From: Oscillospiraceae bacterium | Lineage (GTDB): Bacteria > Bacillota > Clostridia > Oscillospirales > Oscillospiraceae | NCBI GenBank assembly: GCA_024404315.1 | Contig: JAKSQD010000016.1 | Location: 1 to 36,035 of the forward strand | Length of the DNA: 36,035 nt | Direction of reading: 5' to 3' | Shown here: positions 8,920-17,181 of the stretch, one piece after another | Numbering within the stretch: position 1 is the first letter of the stretch | Layout of the letters: every line of letters starts with the position of its first letter | Notes under the pieces: generated by a model | Seen by the model: the letters and a program-made list of their open reading frames with translations, nothing else | Database searches by the model: none | Told to the model about the DNA's origin: nothing | Program-made: the position numbers and the translations under genes

Positions 8920-9765
8920 TCAAGCGGCGGTCAATTCCAGCTCGGCGACGGATTCTGTGTCGATGTCGGTGGACTGTCTGTTTTCCGGGGCTTCGGACTC
9001 ATAGGGGAGCTGTGTTTGCTCCGGCTCGGCAGTGTGCTCCGGCTCTGAGGGTTCGGAGGGTTCCTCCGGCTGCTCGGGCTGCTGGGGTTCGATGGGCTGT
9101 TCCGGCTCTGAGGGTTCGGAAGGCTCTTCGGGCTGTTCCGGTTCCTCCGGCTCCACAGGCTCCTCGGGTTCAGTAGGTTCTACGGGCTGCTCTGGCTCCA
9201 CAGGCTCCTGGGGCTGGTCGGGCTCGGTGGGCTGCTGTGCTTCAGGGGTTGCTTCGGGCTTGGCCTGCTGCTGAGAGGGTTTTTCCTCCTTGGAGGGCTC
9301 GGTGGTGCTGCTCACGGCCTGATTGGTCGGCTGCTGGGGCTTGGCGGGCGTTTTACCGCTCATCAGACCCACGGAAAAAACCAGCAGAAGCAGCGCAGCG
9401 ACCACGCCCACCGCAACGCCGATGACCTTGGTCAGCTTGCCGCCGGAGGAGGGGGATTCCTCTTCATAGGTGGGAAGGTCGTTCTGGTCGGCGGAGGAGG
9501 AAGCGGCGGCCTGGAATTTAGCGGCTTCTGCGGCGGCGGCGATTTCCTCCGGGTTAAGCTGGATGGTGGCGTCCTCCTTGTCGGCGGAGGGGACGGCGGC
9601 TCGCATCCGGTCGGCCATGGTCATTTTTCTGTTTTTTGCGAACGGTTTGGGAGCAGTTCCGCCCTGCGCTTGTGCTTCTGCCCTGCGTCTGGCGCAGACC
9701 GGGCACTCGGGCAGACTGTCATCATAAAACTTGCCGCATTTGGCGCAAAAAGTCGTTTTTAACAT
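8920..9765 (-). CDS. Zinc-ribbon, single-TM protein with Pro/Glu repeat tail
   Basis: 281 residues with no recognised function. A short zinc ribbon lies at the N-terminus (C7-x2-C10 and C21-x2-C24). Residues 45-110 are Ala-rich and polar, and one membrane helix spans about 112-136. The rest (137-281) is very rich in Pro, Glu and Gln, with a repeat EQPEEPSEPSEPE at 210-222 and 231-243. A cytoplasmic ribbon with an extended extracytoplasmic acidic tail is the likely topology, as in other zinc-ribbon/TM proteins of Clostridia. The ATG at 9765 has AAAGGA at good spacing. It lies 46 bases after mnmE and before prmA, probably in the same transcript. The tail is low-complexity, so length variation between strains is likely. 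Confidence 0.8.
   Translation of the reverse strand: MLKTTFCAKCGKFYDDSLPECPVCARRRAEAQAQGGTAPKPFAKNRKMTMADRMRAAVPSADKEDATIQLNPEEIAAAAEAAKFQAAASSSADQNDLPTYEEESPSSGGKLTKVIGVAVGVVAALLLLVFSVGLMSGKTPAKPQQPTNQAVSSTTEPSKEEKPSQQQAKPEATPEAQQPTEPDQPQEPVEPEQPVEPTEPEEPVEPEEPEQPEEPSEPSEPEQPIEPQQPEQPEEPSEPSEPEHTAEPEQTQLPYESEAPENRQSTDIDTESVAELELTAA
9056..9160. repeat. Internal repeats coding for Pro/Glu-rich tail
   Basis: Near-identical stretches of about 40 bases at roughly 9097-9136 and 9034-9073 encode the two EQPEEPSEPSEPE copies on the minus strand. They sit inside a longer run of degenerate GGCTC/GGTTC-type units. Confidence 0.55.
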
Positions 9766-9811
9766 GATAGTCCTTTCTGATGGATTGGAGTAAAGGAGTT
9801 AAGTAAAAAAG

Positions 9812-11182
9812 TTATTTTCCCACGCAGAAACGCTCAAAAATGCGTCCGGTGATGTCCTCGGACACGCTGCGCCCGGTGAGCTGGCCGAGCGCCTCCAGCG
9901 CCTCCTCCACGTCGGTGAGCACGCCGTCCACGCTCATGCCAAAGGAAAGGGCCTCGCTGCAATTTTGCAGACAGTGGGCGGCTCGTTCCACCGCCTCCGC
10001 TTGGCGGGCGTTGGTCAAGAGCTGGCCGGAGGCTTCGCCGCTTCCGGCGAACAGGGCGGCGATTGTTTCTTCCAGAGCGTCCAAGCCCTGGCCGCTGCGG
10101 GCGCTGATGGTGAGGACTTTCCGGCCTTCCAGCTGGGCTTCGGTGACGCTTTGCGTCAGGTCGCATTTGTTGAGCAGCACCAGAGCGGTTTCGGCGGAAC
10201 GGGAGGCTTCCAACGCCTCTCGGTCGAGGTCATCCAGGGGGCGGCTGCCGTCGATGACCACCAGAGCAAGCTCGGCCTGTCGAAGCGCCTCCCGGCTGCG
10301 CTCCACGCCCAGGCGTTCCACGGTGTCCTGGGTCTCTCGCAGGCCGGCGGTGTCGATGAGGCGGAGGAGCACGCCGCCCAGATGGGCTTTCTCCTCCACG
10401 GTGTCACGGGTGGTACCGGGAATGTCGGTGACAATGGCTCGGTCATACCCCAAAAGGGCATTTAAGAGGGAGCTTTTTCCGGCGTTGGGAGCGCCCACAA
10501 TGGCGGTGGCGATGCCCTCGGTCAGTTGGCGGCCTCGGCGGTAGGTCTTGCGCAGAGCGTCCAGCTCCTGAGCGGCTTGGGCGGCATAACCGGCGATTTC
10601 CTCGCTCTCAAAGGGGTCAATGTCCTCGTCGGGATAGTCCAAAACGGCGTGGAAATGTGCCATTAAATCCACAAGTTGGCTGTAAATTCCGCCAATTTTG
10701 CGGCTCATGGCTCCGGCGAGCTGCCCCACGGCATTTTGGGCGGCGGCGGTGGTCTCTGCGTCGATGAGGTCAATGACGGCCTCGGCCTGCACCAGATCCA
10801 GCTTGCCGTTGAGGAAGGCACGCTTGGTAAATTCACCGGCTCGTGCCTGACGAGCACCCGCATGGAAGAGCGCTTCCAGTCCGGCGGTCAGCACGGCGGA
10901 GGAGCCGTGACACTGCAATTCGGCGGTGTCCTCGCCGGTGTAGCTGTGGGGCGCACGGGAGAAGGTGGCCAGGCAGCGATCCAACAGGCGGTTTTCTGCG
11001 TCTTTCAGGTCGCCATAAATCAGCGTACCGGGGGCACGGTCGAGCAGGGGCGTTTTGCCCTGGGGGGTGAACACCCGGTTCAGCACCTCCACGGCCTCCG
11101 GGCCGGAGATGCGCAGAATGCCAATGGCGGAGCGGCCAGGGGCGGTAGCGATGGCGGCGATGGTTTCAAAGGTAGTGGTCAT
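9812..11182 (-). CDS. mnmE: tRNA modification GTPase MnmE
   Basis: 456 residues, full length. An N-terminal tetrahydrofolate-binding domain (about 1-120) precedes a helical domain interrupted by the G domain: P-loop GAPNAGKS at 230-237, DTAG at 277-280 and NKCD at 338-341. The C-terminus ends in FCVGK, with the conserved Cys453. With MnmG it installs the carboxymethylaminomethyl group on U34 of certain tRNAs. The start ATG overlaps the stop of the upstream lipid-kinase gene (ATGA), implying translational coupling. In many bacteria mnmE sits near the origin with mnmG, jag and yidC; here it is with a lipid kinase and prmA, so the usual cluster has been broken up. Confidence 0.97.
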   Translation of the reverse strand: MTTTFETIAAIATAPGRSAIGILRISGPEAVEVLNRVFTPQGKTPLLDRAPGTLIYGDLKDAENRLLDRCLATFSRAPHSYTGEDTAELQCHGSSAVLTAGLEALFHAGARQARAGEFTKRAFLNGKLDLVQAEAVIDLIDAETTAAAQNAVGQLAGAMSRKIGGIYSQLVDLMAHFHAVLDYPDEDIDPFESEEIAGYAAQAAQELDALRKTYRRGRQLTEGIATAIVGAPNAGKSSLLNALLGYDRAIVTDIPGTTRDTVEEKAHLGGVLLRLIDTAGLRETQDTVERLGVERSREALRQAELALVVIDGSRPLDDLDREALEASRSAETALVLLNKCDLTQSVTEAQLEGRKVLTISARSGQGLDALEETIAALFAGSGEASGQLLTNARQAEAVERAAHCLQNCSEALSFGMSVDGVLTDVEEALEALGQLTGRSVSEDITGRIFERFCVGK

Positions 11183-12090
11183 TTGTTTTCAATGAGGGTG
11201 GGTTTCACATGGCAGCACAGATTGATGGCGTTGTGAAGGTTGCGGATATCAACAAAACAATGCTTTCCGCCGTTTTCACCGTCCAGCGTCCAGGGAATTT
11301 CGCTGGCGGACTGGATGGAAAGGCGGCTGGTCTGGAAGCAAATCACGTTTTCGCTCGGTTCGCTGGTCAGCAGCTCGGCAATGATGCCGTTAAGCTCCAG
11401 GATGGAATGGGGGCTGCGCACCAGCATGACCTCAAACACACCGTCGTCGAGAATGACCTGTTCCGAGAGGGGATTGGGGAACCCGCCGATGCTGACGGAG
11501 TTGGAAACAGCGCCATAAATAAATTCACCTTCCATTTCGCCCTGGTCCCATTGTAGGCGCAGGTGATAGTTGGCCACCTCGGTGAGGCTGCGGATGCCCT
11601 CCAGCACATAGGCCAGATGACCCAGCATGTTTTTGAACTCCTGCGGGGTCTGGTAGGAAACGGCGGTGAAAATGCCGAAAGCGGCCACATATACAAACTG
11701 ATGAAGGCGGTTGAAGCTGCCGATGTCGCAGGCGACCGCTGACCCGTTGACGGCGATGCGAGCCGCTTCCAGCTCCGTGGAGGGGATGCCCAGGGTCTTG
11801 GAAAAATCGTTGGTGCTTCCGGCGGGGATATAACCCAGATTTCCGGGATAGTTGCTGTCGATGAGGCCGGAGATGGCTTCGCTTAACGTGCCGTCGCCGC
11901 CAGCGCAAACGATGTGGTCAAACTGACCAGCCAGCTCGTGGAGCTTTTCCACTGCGTCCCGAGGGCCGGTTGTGGCGTAAACGGTGGTCAAATAGCCAGC
12001 CGTTTGGAAGATATGGACGATTTCATGGAGCCGGGAAGCAATATGGGCTTTTCCGGCGTGGGGGTTATAGAGAAAGAGCAACGTTTTCAT
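11179..12090 (-). CDS. Diacylglycerol kinase-family lipid kinase
   Basis: 303 residues of the DagK/YegS family. The nucleotide-binding loop motif GGDGT is at 64-68, with AGSTNDF at 90-96 and the N-terminal NPHAGK. The family phosphorylates diacylglycerol or related lipids at the inner face of the membrane; in Gram-positives DgkB recycles diacylglycerol released by lipoteichoic acid synthesis. The exact substrate here is not determined. It has no TM segment, as expected for a peripheral enzyme. AGAGGT precedes the ATG at 12090. It is the first gene of the minus-strand unit and overlaps mnmE by four bases. Confidence 0.9.
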   Translation of the reverse strand: MKTLLFLYNPHAGKAHIASRLHEIVHIFQTAGYLTTVYATTGPRDAVEKLHELAGQFDHIVCAGGDGTLSEAISGLIDSNYPGNLGYIPAGSTNDFSKTLGIPSTELEAARIAVNGSAVACDIGSFNRLHQFVYVAAFGIFTAVSYQTPQEFKNMLGHLAYVLEGIRSLTEVANYHLRLQWDQGEMEGEFIYGAVSNSVSIGGFPNPLSEQVILDDGVFEVMLVRSPHSILELNGIIAELLTSEPSENVICFQTSRLSIQSASEIPWTLDGENGGKHCFVDIRNLHNAINLCCHVKPTLIENK

Positions 12091-12153
12091 GGGAGTTACC
12101 TCTTTGTCTGTAGTGAATGGGTTCCGGGAGAGAAAAATGCTTCTGATAGCCTT

Positions 12154-12181
12154 ATTATACTGGATTAGACTGAAAAAACAA
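12154..12181 (-). promoter_or_regulatory. Promoter of the dagK-mnmE-prmA unit
   Basis: On the minus strand TTGTTT (12176-12181), 16-base spacer, perfect TATAAT (12154-12159). The start is near 12147, about 57 bases before the first ATG. Confidence 0.65.
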
Positions 12182-12314
12182 CAGGAAAAAATGAATTTTT
12201 AGAGACGAACCGGTAACAGTTTCAAGGCAAAATGCACAATTCGGAGACAGAAATGGAAAAGGGGAAAAATGGAAGGGGGAAGAGGGATTTTTGAGTGATT
12301 TTCCGCTTCTTTCG

Positions 12315-12343
12315 TTGACGGCGGAACAACGGAACGATAAAAT
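12315..12343 (+). promoter_or_regulatory. Promoter of tadA-queG
   Basis: TTGACG (12315-12320), 17-base spacer, TAAAAT (12338-12343). The start near 12350 is only about 20 bases before the tadA ATG. Confidence 0.65.
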
Positions 12344-12370
12344 AGAGAAAAACGGAAAAGGGGAACTCAG

Positions 12371-12814
12371 ATGATACCCAAAGAAACCTATATGGCGCAG
12401 GCGTTGGCGCTGGCTCGGGAAGCGGCCTCTCACGGAGACATTCCGGTGGGCTGCGTGATTGTCCAAAATGGCGAGATCATCGGGCGGGGCTGCAACCGCC
12501 GGGAGTTGCTGGCCGATGCCACCGCACACGCCGAGGTGGAGGCCATCCGGGAGGCCTGCCACAGGCTGGGGACGTGGCGGCTGACCGACTGCGACCTCTA
12601 TGTGACGCTGGAGCCCTGCCCCATGTGCGCCGGAGCCATTCTCAATGCCCGGCTGGGGCGGGTGATCTACGGTGCGGCCAACCCCAAGGCGGGATGCTGC
12701 GGCTCGGTGATTCCGCTGTTTTTGGAGCGGTTCAACCACCGCCCGGAGGTATACGGCGGTGTGCTGGAGCAGGAATGCGCCGAGCTGCTGGGGCTGTTTT
12801 TTGAGGAGAAATAA
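12371..12814 (+). CDS. tadA: tRNA-specific adenosine deaminase TadA
   Basis: 147 residues of the cytidine/deoxycytidylate deaminase fold. The zinc site is His53 and catalytic Glu55 in AHAE, plus Cys83 and Cys86 in EPCPMC. It deaminates A34 to inosine in tRNA-Arg(ACG), needed to decode CGN codons; that is relevant because the ribosomal genes here use CGT and CGC heavily. GGGGA precedes the ATG. It is the first gene of a two-gene unit with queG, both acting on tRNA position 34. Confidence 0.96.
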   Translation: MIPKETYMAQALALAREAASHGDIPVGCVIVQNGEIIGRGCNRRELLADATAHAEVEAIREACHRLGTWRLTDCDLYVTLEPCPMCAGAILNARLGRVIYGAANPKAGCCGSVIPLFLERFNHRPEVYGGVLEQECAELLGLFFEEK

Positions 12815-12857
12815 GAGTATATCCGCAAATAAGCGTCACACGAGAGGGGGAAACCCA

Positions 12858-13694
12858 TTGGAACGGGAACAGCTGGATGAATTATTGCGACAATCCGGGG
12901 CGGCGGATTGGGGGAGCTGCGCCTTTGCGGAGCTGTCGCTGTCGGAGGAGGCGAAAAGCGCCTGTGAAACAGCCTGTCCGGGAGCGGCGGGGGTGCTGGT
13001 GGCGGCCTTTCCGTACTTTGCCGGGGATGTGCCGGGGAATCTCTCCCTCTACGCCCGGGGAGAGGATTATCACCGCTGCGTGACCCGGCGGCTGACCGTC
13101 GTAGCGGAAGCGCTGCAAAGCGCCCATCCTCAGCGCCGCTTTGTGGTGGGGGCGGATAATTCCCCCCTGGACGAGCGACAGTGCGCCCGGCTGGCGGGCG
13201 TGGGGGTCGTGGGAAAACATGGCCTCGTGATGGTGGAGGGCTATGGGAGCTGGGTGTTTCTGGGTACGATTCTGACCGATTTGCCCTTGCCCTCGGCGGA
13301 ACAGCCTTCGCCGGACTGTATGGGGTGCGGAGCCTGCGTGCGGGCGTGTCCAGGCGGGGCGCTGCGGGAGGCGGTCTTTGATGAGGACAAGTGTCTTTCC
13401 GCCCTCACCCAAAAAAAAGGCCAGCTCCCCCCGGAACAGGAAGCGCTGGTGCGCAAGCACCCCCTCATCTGGGGCTGTGACATCTGTCAGCGGGTGTGTC
13501 CCTACAACCGAGGAGCGAAGCATTCCCCCTTGGACGACCTGACGGGACAGGGGAGGCTGCCCTACCTGCCCAGCCTGACGGAGGCGGACATAGAGGGGCT
13601 GACCAACAAGACTTTCCGAGCCAAATACGGCGAACGAGCCTTTGCGTGGAGGGGACCTGCCGTGCTTCGCCGGAATTTGAGCTGGAAAAAGTAA
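12858..13694 (+). CDS. queG: Epoxyqueuosine reductase-like protein (QueG, short form)
   Basis: 278 residues from a TTG start at 12858, chosen because GAGAGGGGG lies just upstream and no in-frame ATG fits. Features are a DUF1730-type N-terminal domain with GADNSPLDER near 98-107, then two [4Fe-4S] clusters: C154, C157, C160, C164 and C179, C207, C210, C214. QueG reduces epoxyqueuosine to queuosine in tRNA using cobalamin. The E. coli enzyme is longer and has C-terminal HEAT-like repeats, which are lacking here, so specificity is less certain. It begins 43 bases after tadA. Confidence 0.85.
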   Translation: MEREQLDELLRQSGAADWGSCAFAELSLSEEAKSACETACPGAAGVLVAAFPYFAGDVPGNLSLYARGEDYHRCVTRRLTVVAEALQSAHPQRRFVVGADNSPLDERQCARLAGVGVVGKHGLVMVEGYGSWVFLGTILTDLPLPSAEQPSPDCMGCGACVRACPGGALREAVFDEDKCLSALTQKKGQLPPEQEALVRKHPLIWGCDICQRVCPYNRGAKHSPLDDLTGQGRLPYLPSLTEADIEGLTNKTFRAKYGERAFAWRGPAVLRRNLSWKK

Positions 13695-13702
13695 AAAAGA
13701 AC

Positions 13703-13736
13703 GGTCTGGAAAGCGCTTGCCTTCCAGACCAAATTT
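13703..13736. terminator. Bidirectional terminator between queG and the CDP-glycerol transferase
   Basis: Perfect 9-bp arms GGTCTGGAA (13703-13711) and TTCCAGACC (13722-13730). AAATTTTA follows on the plus strand and TTCTTTTTTAC follows reading leftward, so it serves both convergent genes. Confidence 0.85.
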
Positions 13737-13767
13737 TATGCTTGAGAGGGAAAAAGGGCGTTTTACC

Positions 13768-16700
13768 TCACCAATTGCGCTTGCGGATTTCGTCAATGAC
13801 CCGCTGACTGTTGTTTTTGTCCAGATATTTAAACATCTTGGGACGCATCTCGGCGTATTTGGGCTTGAGCTGGAAGTTGTGTTCAGCGGCCTCCTCCATG
13901 AGGGAGAAAAGGGTTTCCGGGTCGGTGGCTCGGTCGCCGAACAGCTCGGTTTCCAGGTCGATATAAGCGCCCTGGGTTTCGTTGTACTTGGCGGTGTCGA
14001 ACTGGTAGAAGAGCACCGGCTTGCCCTGGTGGTACACGTCCCAGCAGACGGAGGAATAGTCGGTGATGAGCATACTGCACTCCATCATCAGTTGGTTGAG
14101 CGGCTCTGCGCCGAAGGGAATCAGCCGCACCCGGTCGCCGGAGATGGAAAAGCTGCCGATATACTCCCGGAATTTGGGGTGAATATAGAAGTTCAGCCGC
14201 AGGTTGTGCTTTTCCAGGTATGCTTCCAGCCGGGGGGAGTTCAGCAGAGCCATATAGTTTTGGTAATAGTCGCTCTGGCGGAAGGTCTCGTCGCTGACCT
14301 CCTCCAGCCAGTTTCTCCAGGTGGGCATGATGAGGATGGTCTTGGGGGACTGCTGGGCGGAGCAATCCTCCATCACGTCCCAGCGGGTCAGGCCGGTGAC
14401 AATGACCTCGTGGGGGCGGTAGCCCAGCTCGTTGATGATGATATCCCGTTCCCGGTCGTTGGAGGTGACGAACAAATCCACCACGTTGGTGCCGGAGCGG
14501 AAGAAATCCACCTTTTTCAGTGCAATCACGCCGTGCTGGAGGAAGACCAGCTTGCGGTATTGCTCGACGAAGGGGAGAATGATGCTCTCCTTGCAGCGCC
14601 AGGCGTAGGCGTGGGATTTGGAGTCGCTGGACACCATCAGGCGGCAGCCCAGCAGGTAAACCATGTGCTTGAGGCTCATGAAAGGAATCACATGGTCTTG
14701 GTAGGGGAGGAGGTGCTCCTTGTAGTCGTTGGATTTTTTGTCGATGACAAAGTAAATCTTCCGGTTAAGCTCCTGCTCCATGTTGTGCTCCATGCAGTAC
14801 TGGAAGAAGTAGAAGCCGTTGTCCTGCGCCATGCAGCAGTATTTTTCGTAAATCAGCAGAATGGCCTGCTTTTGCAGCTGCTTTTTGCGTTTTTGGTAGA
14901 TGCGGAAGGCCAGCCGCTCTTTCAGGCGGAAGAAGAAGCCCGTGTAGGGGCTGCGCTCCTGACAGACGAGAGAGAAGCGGTTGTAGGCGGTGCGGTAGAG
15001 GAAGAGCTGATAGTCCCGATTGAGCACCACGCTCTCACCGAAGAAGAGCTGACGGCGCTCTTCTTTTTTCTTTTCGGCACGGGTGGAGGGGGGCATGGGC
15101 GCTTTGACGGAGCACCAGAACTTGGTGCCGTTCTGCTCAAAGGTCATGCGAAGATCCCAATAGAGGGGGAAGAGGTTCAGCTTGCGGACATGGATTTTGA
15201 CCATTGCCTCGTAATATTCGCCGCAGTCGGTCAGGGAGACCAGGGGGAATTCATAGTCCTTGCGGTCAGATTCCTGCTTGGCTCGGTGCGCCAGAACGCA
15301 GCCGTTCCACACGCCGTCAATCTTGGGACACTGAACCTTGAGGCGGAGCACGCCGAAACGCAGCTTGCCCCACTCCGCCCGGCAGGTGAAGGAGGTCATA
15401 TAGCGCAGGGTGTGATCCGCCATGCGGAAGCACATCCGGGTGTTGTATTTTCGCACCCAGTGGGGGCAGCCCTCCACCGTGCGGCCAAAGAGGGAGATGG
15501 TACCGATGGGGCGGCGGTTGCGGTCGGCGGTGAAGTTGAAGTTTGTTTGAAAGTCGTGCGGGTCATAATAGGTGTGGAGCGGATCCAGCACGGGCAGGTA
15601 ATAGAAGCAGTCCCCACGGCGGAAGGCCAGCGCCAGCAGCCAGTCAGAATAAAGGGTGTTTTCCAGGGTGTCGGGCAGGGCGGAGAGGTCAGCCGTGACC
15701 AGAGCGCCATGCTCCAGCGGCTCCACGGTGGCGGAGCAATACGCCCGGGTGACGGAGGCGGCCTTTTCCATGACTAAGGTGACTTCCTCTGCGTCGGACA
15801 AGTCCAGGTTGGGGAAGCGGAGCCGCCACTGCCAATCCGTGCCCCCTTCTGAGAGAGCGGTCACGCCGCTTTCGGGGTGGCATTGGGGGGAGAGCAAGTA
15901 TTCCTGTAAAGAGGAGCAGCCCGGATGCTGCGTGCCGGGGGGCTCGGGGAGCACGTCCAAGGTGACGGTGTGCTCGATGCCCACGGAGAGGTAGCGATTG
16001 GGACGAGGGGAGCGGAACTCCCACCGGGCTTGAAAGTCCGCCGCTGCGTGGCGGTCGGCAAAGCGAATGGGACAGTAGAGCACGTCCCCCTCCGCTTGTT
16101 CCAGGGCGCACACCAGCTCGGCGGAGCAGTCCAGCTCATCCAAGGCGCTGAAGGGAACCTCGGCGGTGAAGGTGTGGTTTTCGGAGAAATCCTCGGAGCT
16201 ACCTTTATATAAGGAGGGAGCGCCGTGCGTGCTGCGGAAGCAAACGCCCTCCGGCTGCTCCAGCGTTTTGGGACAGAGAACGGTCAAGCGCAGCGAGTCC
16301 CCGACCTCCACCACGTTGGTGAGGCGGCAGGAAACCTGACGGGCGTACCGAGCGGCGGAGGGTGTCACCAGCAGCGTCAGGACGTACTTGCTCCGGTTGT
16401 AGCAGGGAAGAATGCTGTAGGGGGTCTCGTTTTGGGTGAAGTGGGCGGCGGGAGCCAGATAGCGGCGGCGGTCGTCGCAAAAGTAAGCGTTGCGGTTTTT
16501 CACATAGGACGCTTTTCCACCCTTTTCCAGCGGATAGAGGTTGATGCCGCCGTCGGTTTTTTTGCCGAGGGAGAGCGCCCAGGTGACGTCATCGGTGGAG
16601 GCAGCGGCCTCGGAGAAGTCGGTAAGCTCGACGGTCAGATGACCCTTTTCATCCCGTCCCGGCGTGGTGTACCAGTAGTGAGAATGGGGGCGGGAGGCGG

Positions 16701-16857
16701 CCAGCAGCAGGAGCTCGCCTTCGGGCAGGGGGGTGGTGACGGAAATGGTGAGCGTACCCTCTGAGCCTTCGACGTAGGAGGCGGTGAGCTTATGCAGGAC
16801 GGAGACAACCGGCAGTGTGTCGGGCAGGGGCTGCCAGTGTTTTTTTTCAGCGGACAT
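13768..16857 (-). CDS. CDP-glycerol glycerophosphotransferase-family protein (TagF-like)
   Basis: 1029 residues. The C-terminal third or so is a GT-B-like CDP-glycerol:polyglycerophosphate transferase domain, with LQHGV at about 773-777 (catalytic-type His775), MPTWR near 844 and ITDYSS around 931-936. The family polymerises or caps glycerol-phosphate chains of teichoic-acid-like polymers at the inner membrane face. The N-terminal 600 residues look beta-rich without TM segments and I do not recognise a catalytic motif there; TagF proteins also have an N-terminal region, but this one seems unusually long. AAAGGAG precedes the ATG at 16857. It is a single-gene unit with no other teichoic-acid genes nearby. 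Confidence 0.85.
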   Translation of the reverse strand: MSAEKKHWQPLPDTLPVVSVLHKLTASYVEGSEGTLTISVTTPLPEGELLLLAASRPHSHYWYTTPGRDEKGHLTVELTDFSEAAASTDDVTWALSLGKKTDGGINLYPLEKGGKASYVKNRNAYFCDDRRRYLAPAAHFTQNETPYSILPCYNRSKYVLTLLVTPSAARYARQVSCRLTNVVEVGDSLRLTVLCPKTLEQPEGVCFRSTHGAPSLYKGSSEDFSENHTFTAEVPFSALDELDCSAELVCALEQAEGDVLYCPIRFADRHAAADFQARWEFRSPRPNRYLSVGIEHTVTLDVLPEPPGTQHPGCSSLQEYLLSPQCHPESGVTALSEGGTDWQWRLRFPNLDLSDAEEVTLVMEKAASVTRAYCSATVEPLEHGALVTADLSALPDTLENTLYSDWLLALAFRRGDCFYYLPVLDPLHTYYDPHDFQTNFNFTADRNRRPIGTISLFGRTVEGCPHWVRKYNTRMCFRMADHTLRYMTSFTCRAEWGKLRFGVLRLKVQCPKIDGVWNGCVLAHRAKQESDRKDYEFPLVSLTDCGEYYEAMVKIHVRKLNLFPLYWDLRMTFEQNGTKFWCSVKAPMPPSTRAEKKKEERRQLFFGESVVLNRDYQLFLYRTAYNRFSLVCQERSPYTGFFFRLKERLAFRIYQKRKKQLQKQAILLIYEKYCCMAQDNGFYFFQYCMEHNMEQELNRKIYFVIDKKSNDYKEHLLPYQDHVIPFMSLKHMVYLLGCRLMVSSDSKSHAYAWRCKESIILPFVEQYRKLVFLQHGVIALKKVDFFRSGTNVVDLFVTSNDRERDIIINELGYRPHEVIVTGLTRWDVMEDCSAQQSPKTILIMPTWRNWLEEVSDETFRQSDYYQNYMALLNSPRLEAYLEKHNLRLNFYIHPKFREYIGSFSISGDRVRLIPFGAEPLNQLMMECSMLITDYSSVCWDVYHQGKPVLFYQFDTAKYNETQGAYIDLETELFGDRATDPETLFSLMEEAAEHNFQLKPKYAEMRPKMFKYLDKNNSQRVIDEIRKRNW

Positions 16858-16895
16858 GGAAGGTCTCCTTTGGATAGATTTTGAAGATTGGAGGT

Positions 16896-16924
16896 ATTAT
16901 AGCAGATTCTGGGAAAATGGGCAA
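16896..16924 (-). promoter_or_regulatory. Promoter of the CDP-glycerol transferase gene
   Basis: On the minus strand TTGCCC (16919-16924), 17-base spacer ending in an extended TGC, then TATAAT (16896-16901). Confidence 0.7.
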
Positions 16925-17140
16925 TAGGGGGGGGAAGCGACCGAGGAAAGAGGCGGGGTCTATTTTGCCCAAATATCCATCAATTCCCCCTGTTGACAAA
17001 GTGTTTTTGTCAATTTCTACGAAATGACCAAAGCAACCGCCTGCGCCTTGCACCTTTTCCACAGGGTTTTCCACTTATGAAAGGCTTTTGCCGGATATTT
17101 CGTTATGAAATGCTCAAAAAAACATGAAAAAATTTCAAAA
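16925..17140. other. AT-rich intergenic region upstream of the S10 promoter
   Basis: No gene is seen. It contains a perfect 8-bp inverted repeat TTGACAAA/TTTGTCAA at 16993-17013 with a 5-base loop, which could be an operator or a weak terminator. TTTTCCACA around 17055 matches a DnaA box but is isolated. Confidence 0.45.
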
Positions 17141-17146
17141 TTACCC

Positions 17147-17175
17147 TTGACAAGGGGGAAGAAATATTGTATTCT
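17147..17175 (+). promoter_or_regulatory. S10 operon promoter
   Basis: Perfect TTGACA (17147-17152), 17-base spacer, TATTCT (17170-17175), preceded by an A/T-rich stretch that could act as an UP element. Transcription starts near 17182. Confidence 0.85.
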
Positions 17176-17181
17176 ACCAAA

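Noticed and set aside
8959-9300. CRISPR-like or satellite repeat array suggested by repeated GGCTC/GGTTC units
   Set aside because: The units are in frame and degenerate, and encode the Pro/Glu-rich tail of the zinc-ribbon protein.
13717-15777. 686-codon open frame antisense to the CDP-glycerol transferase gene
   Set aside because: Composition shadow of a GC-rich gene. It starts across the terminator region and resembles no known protein family.
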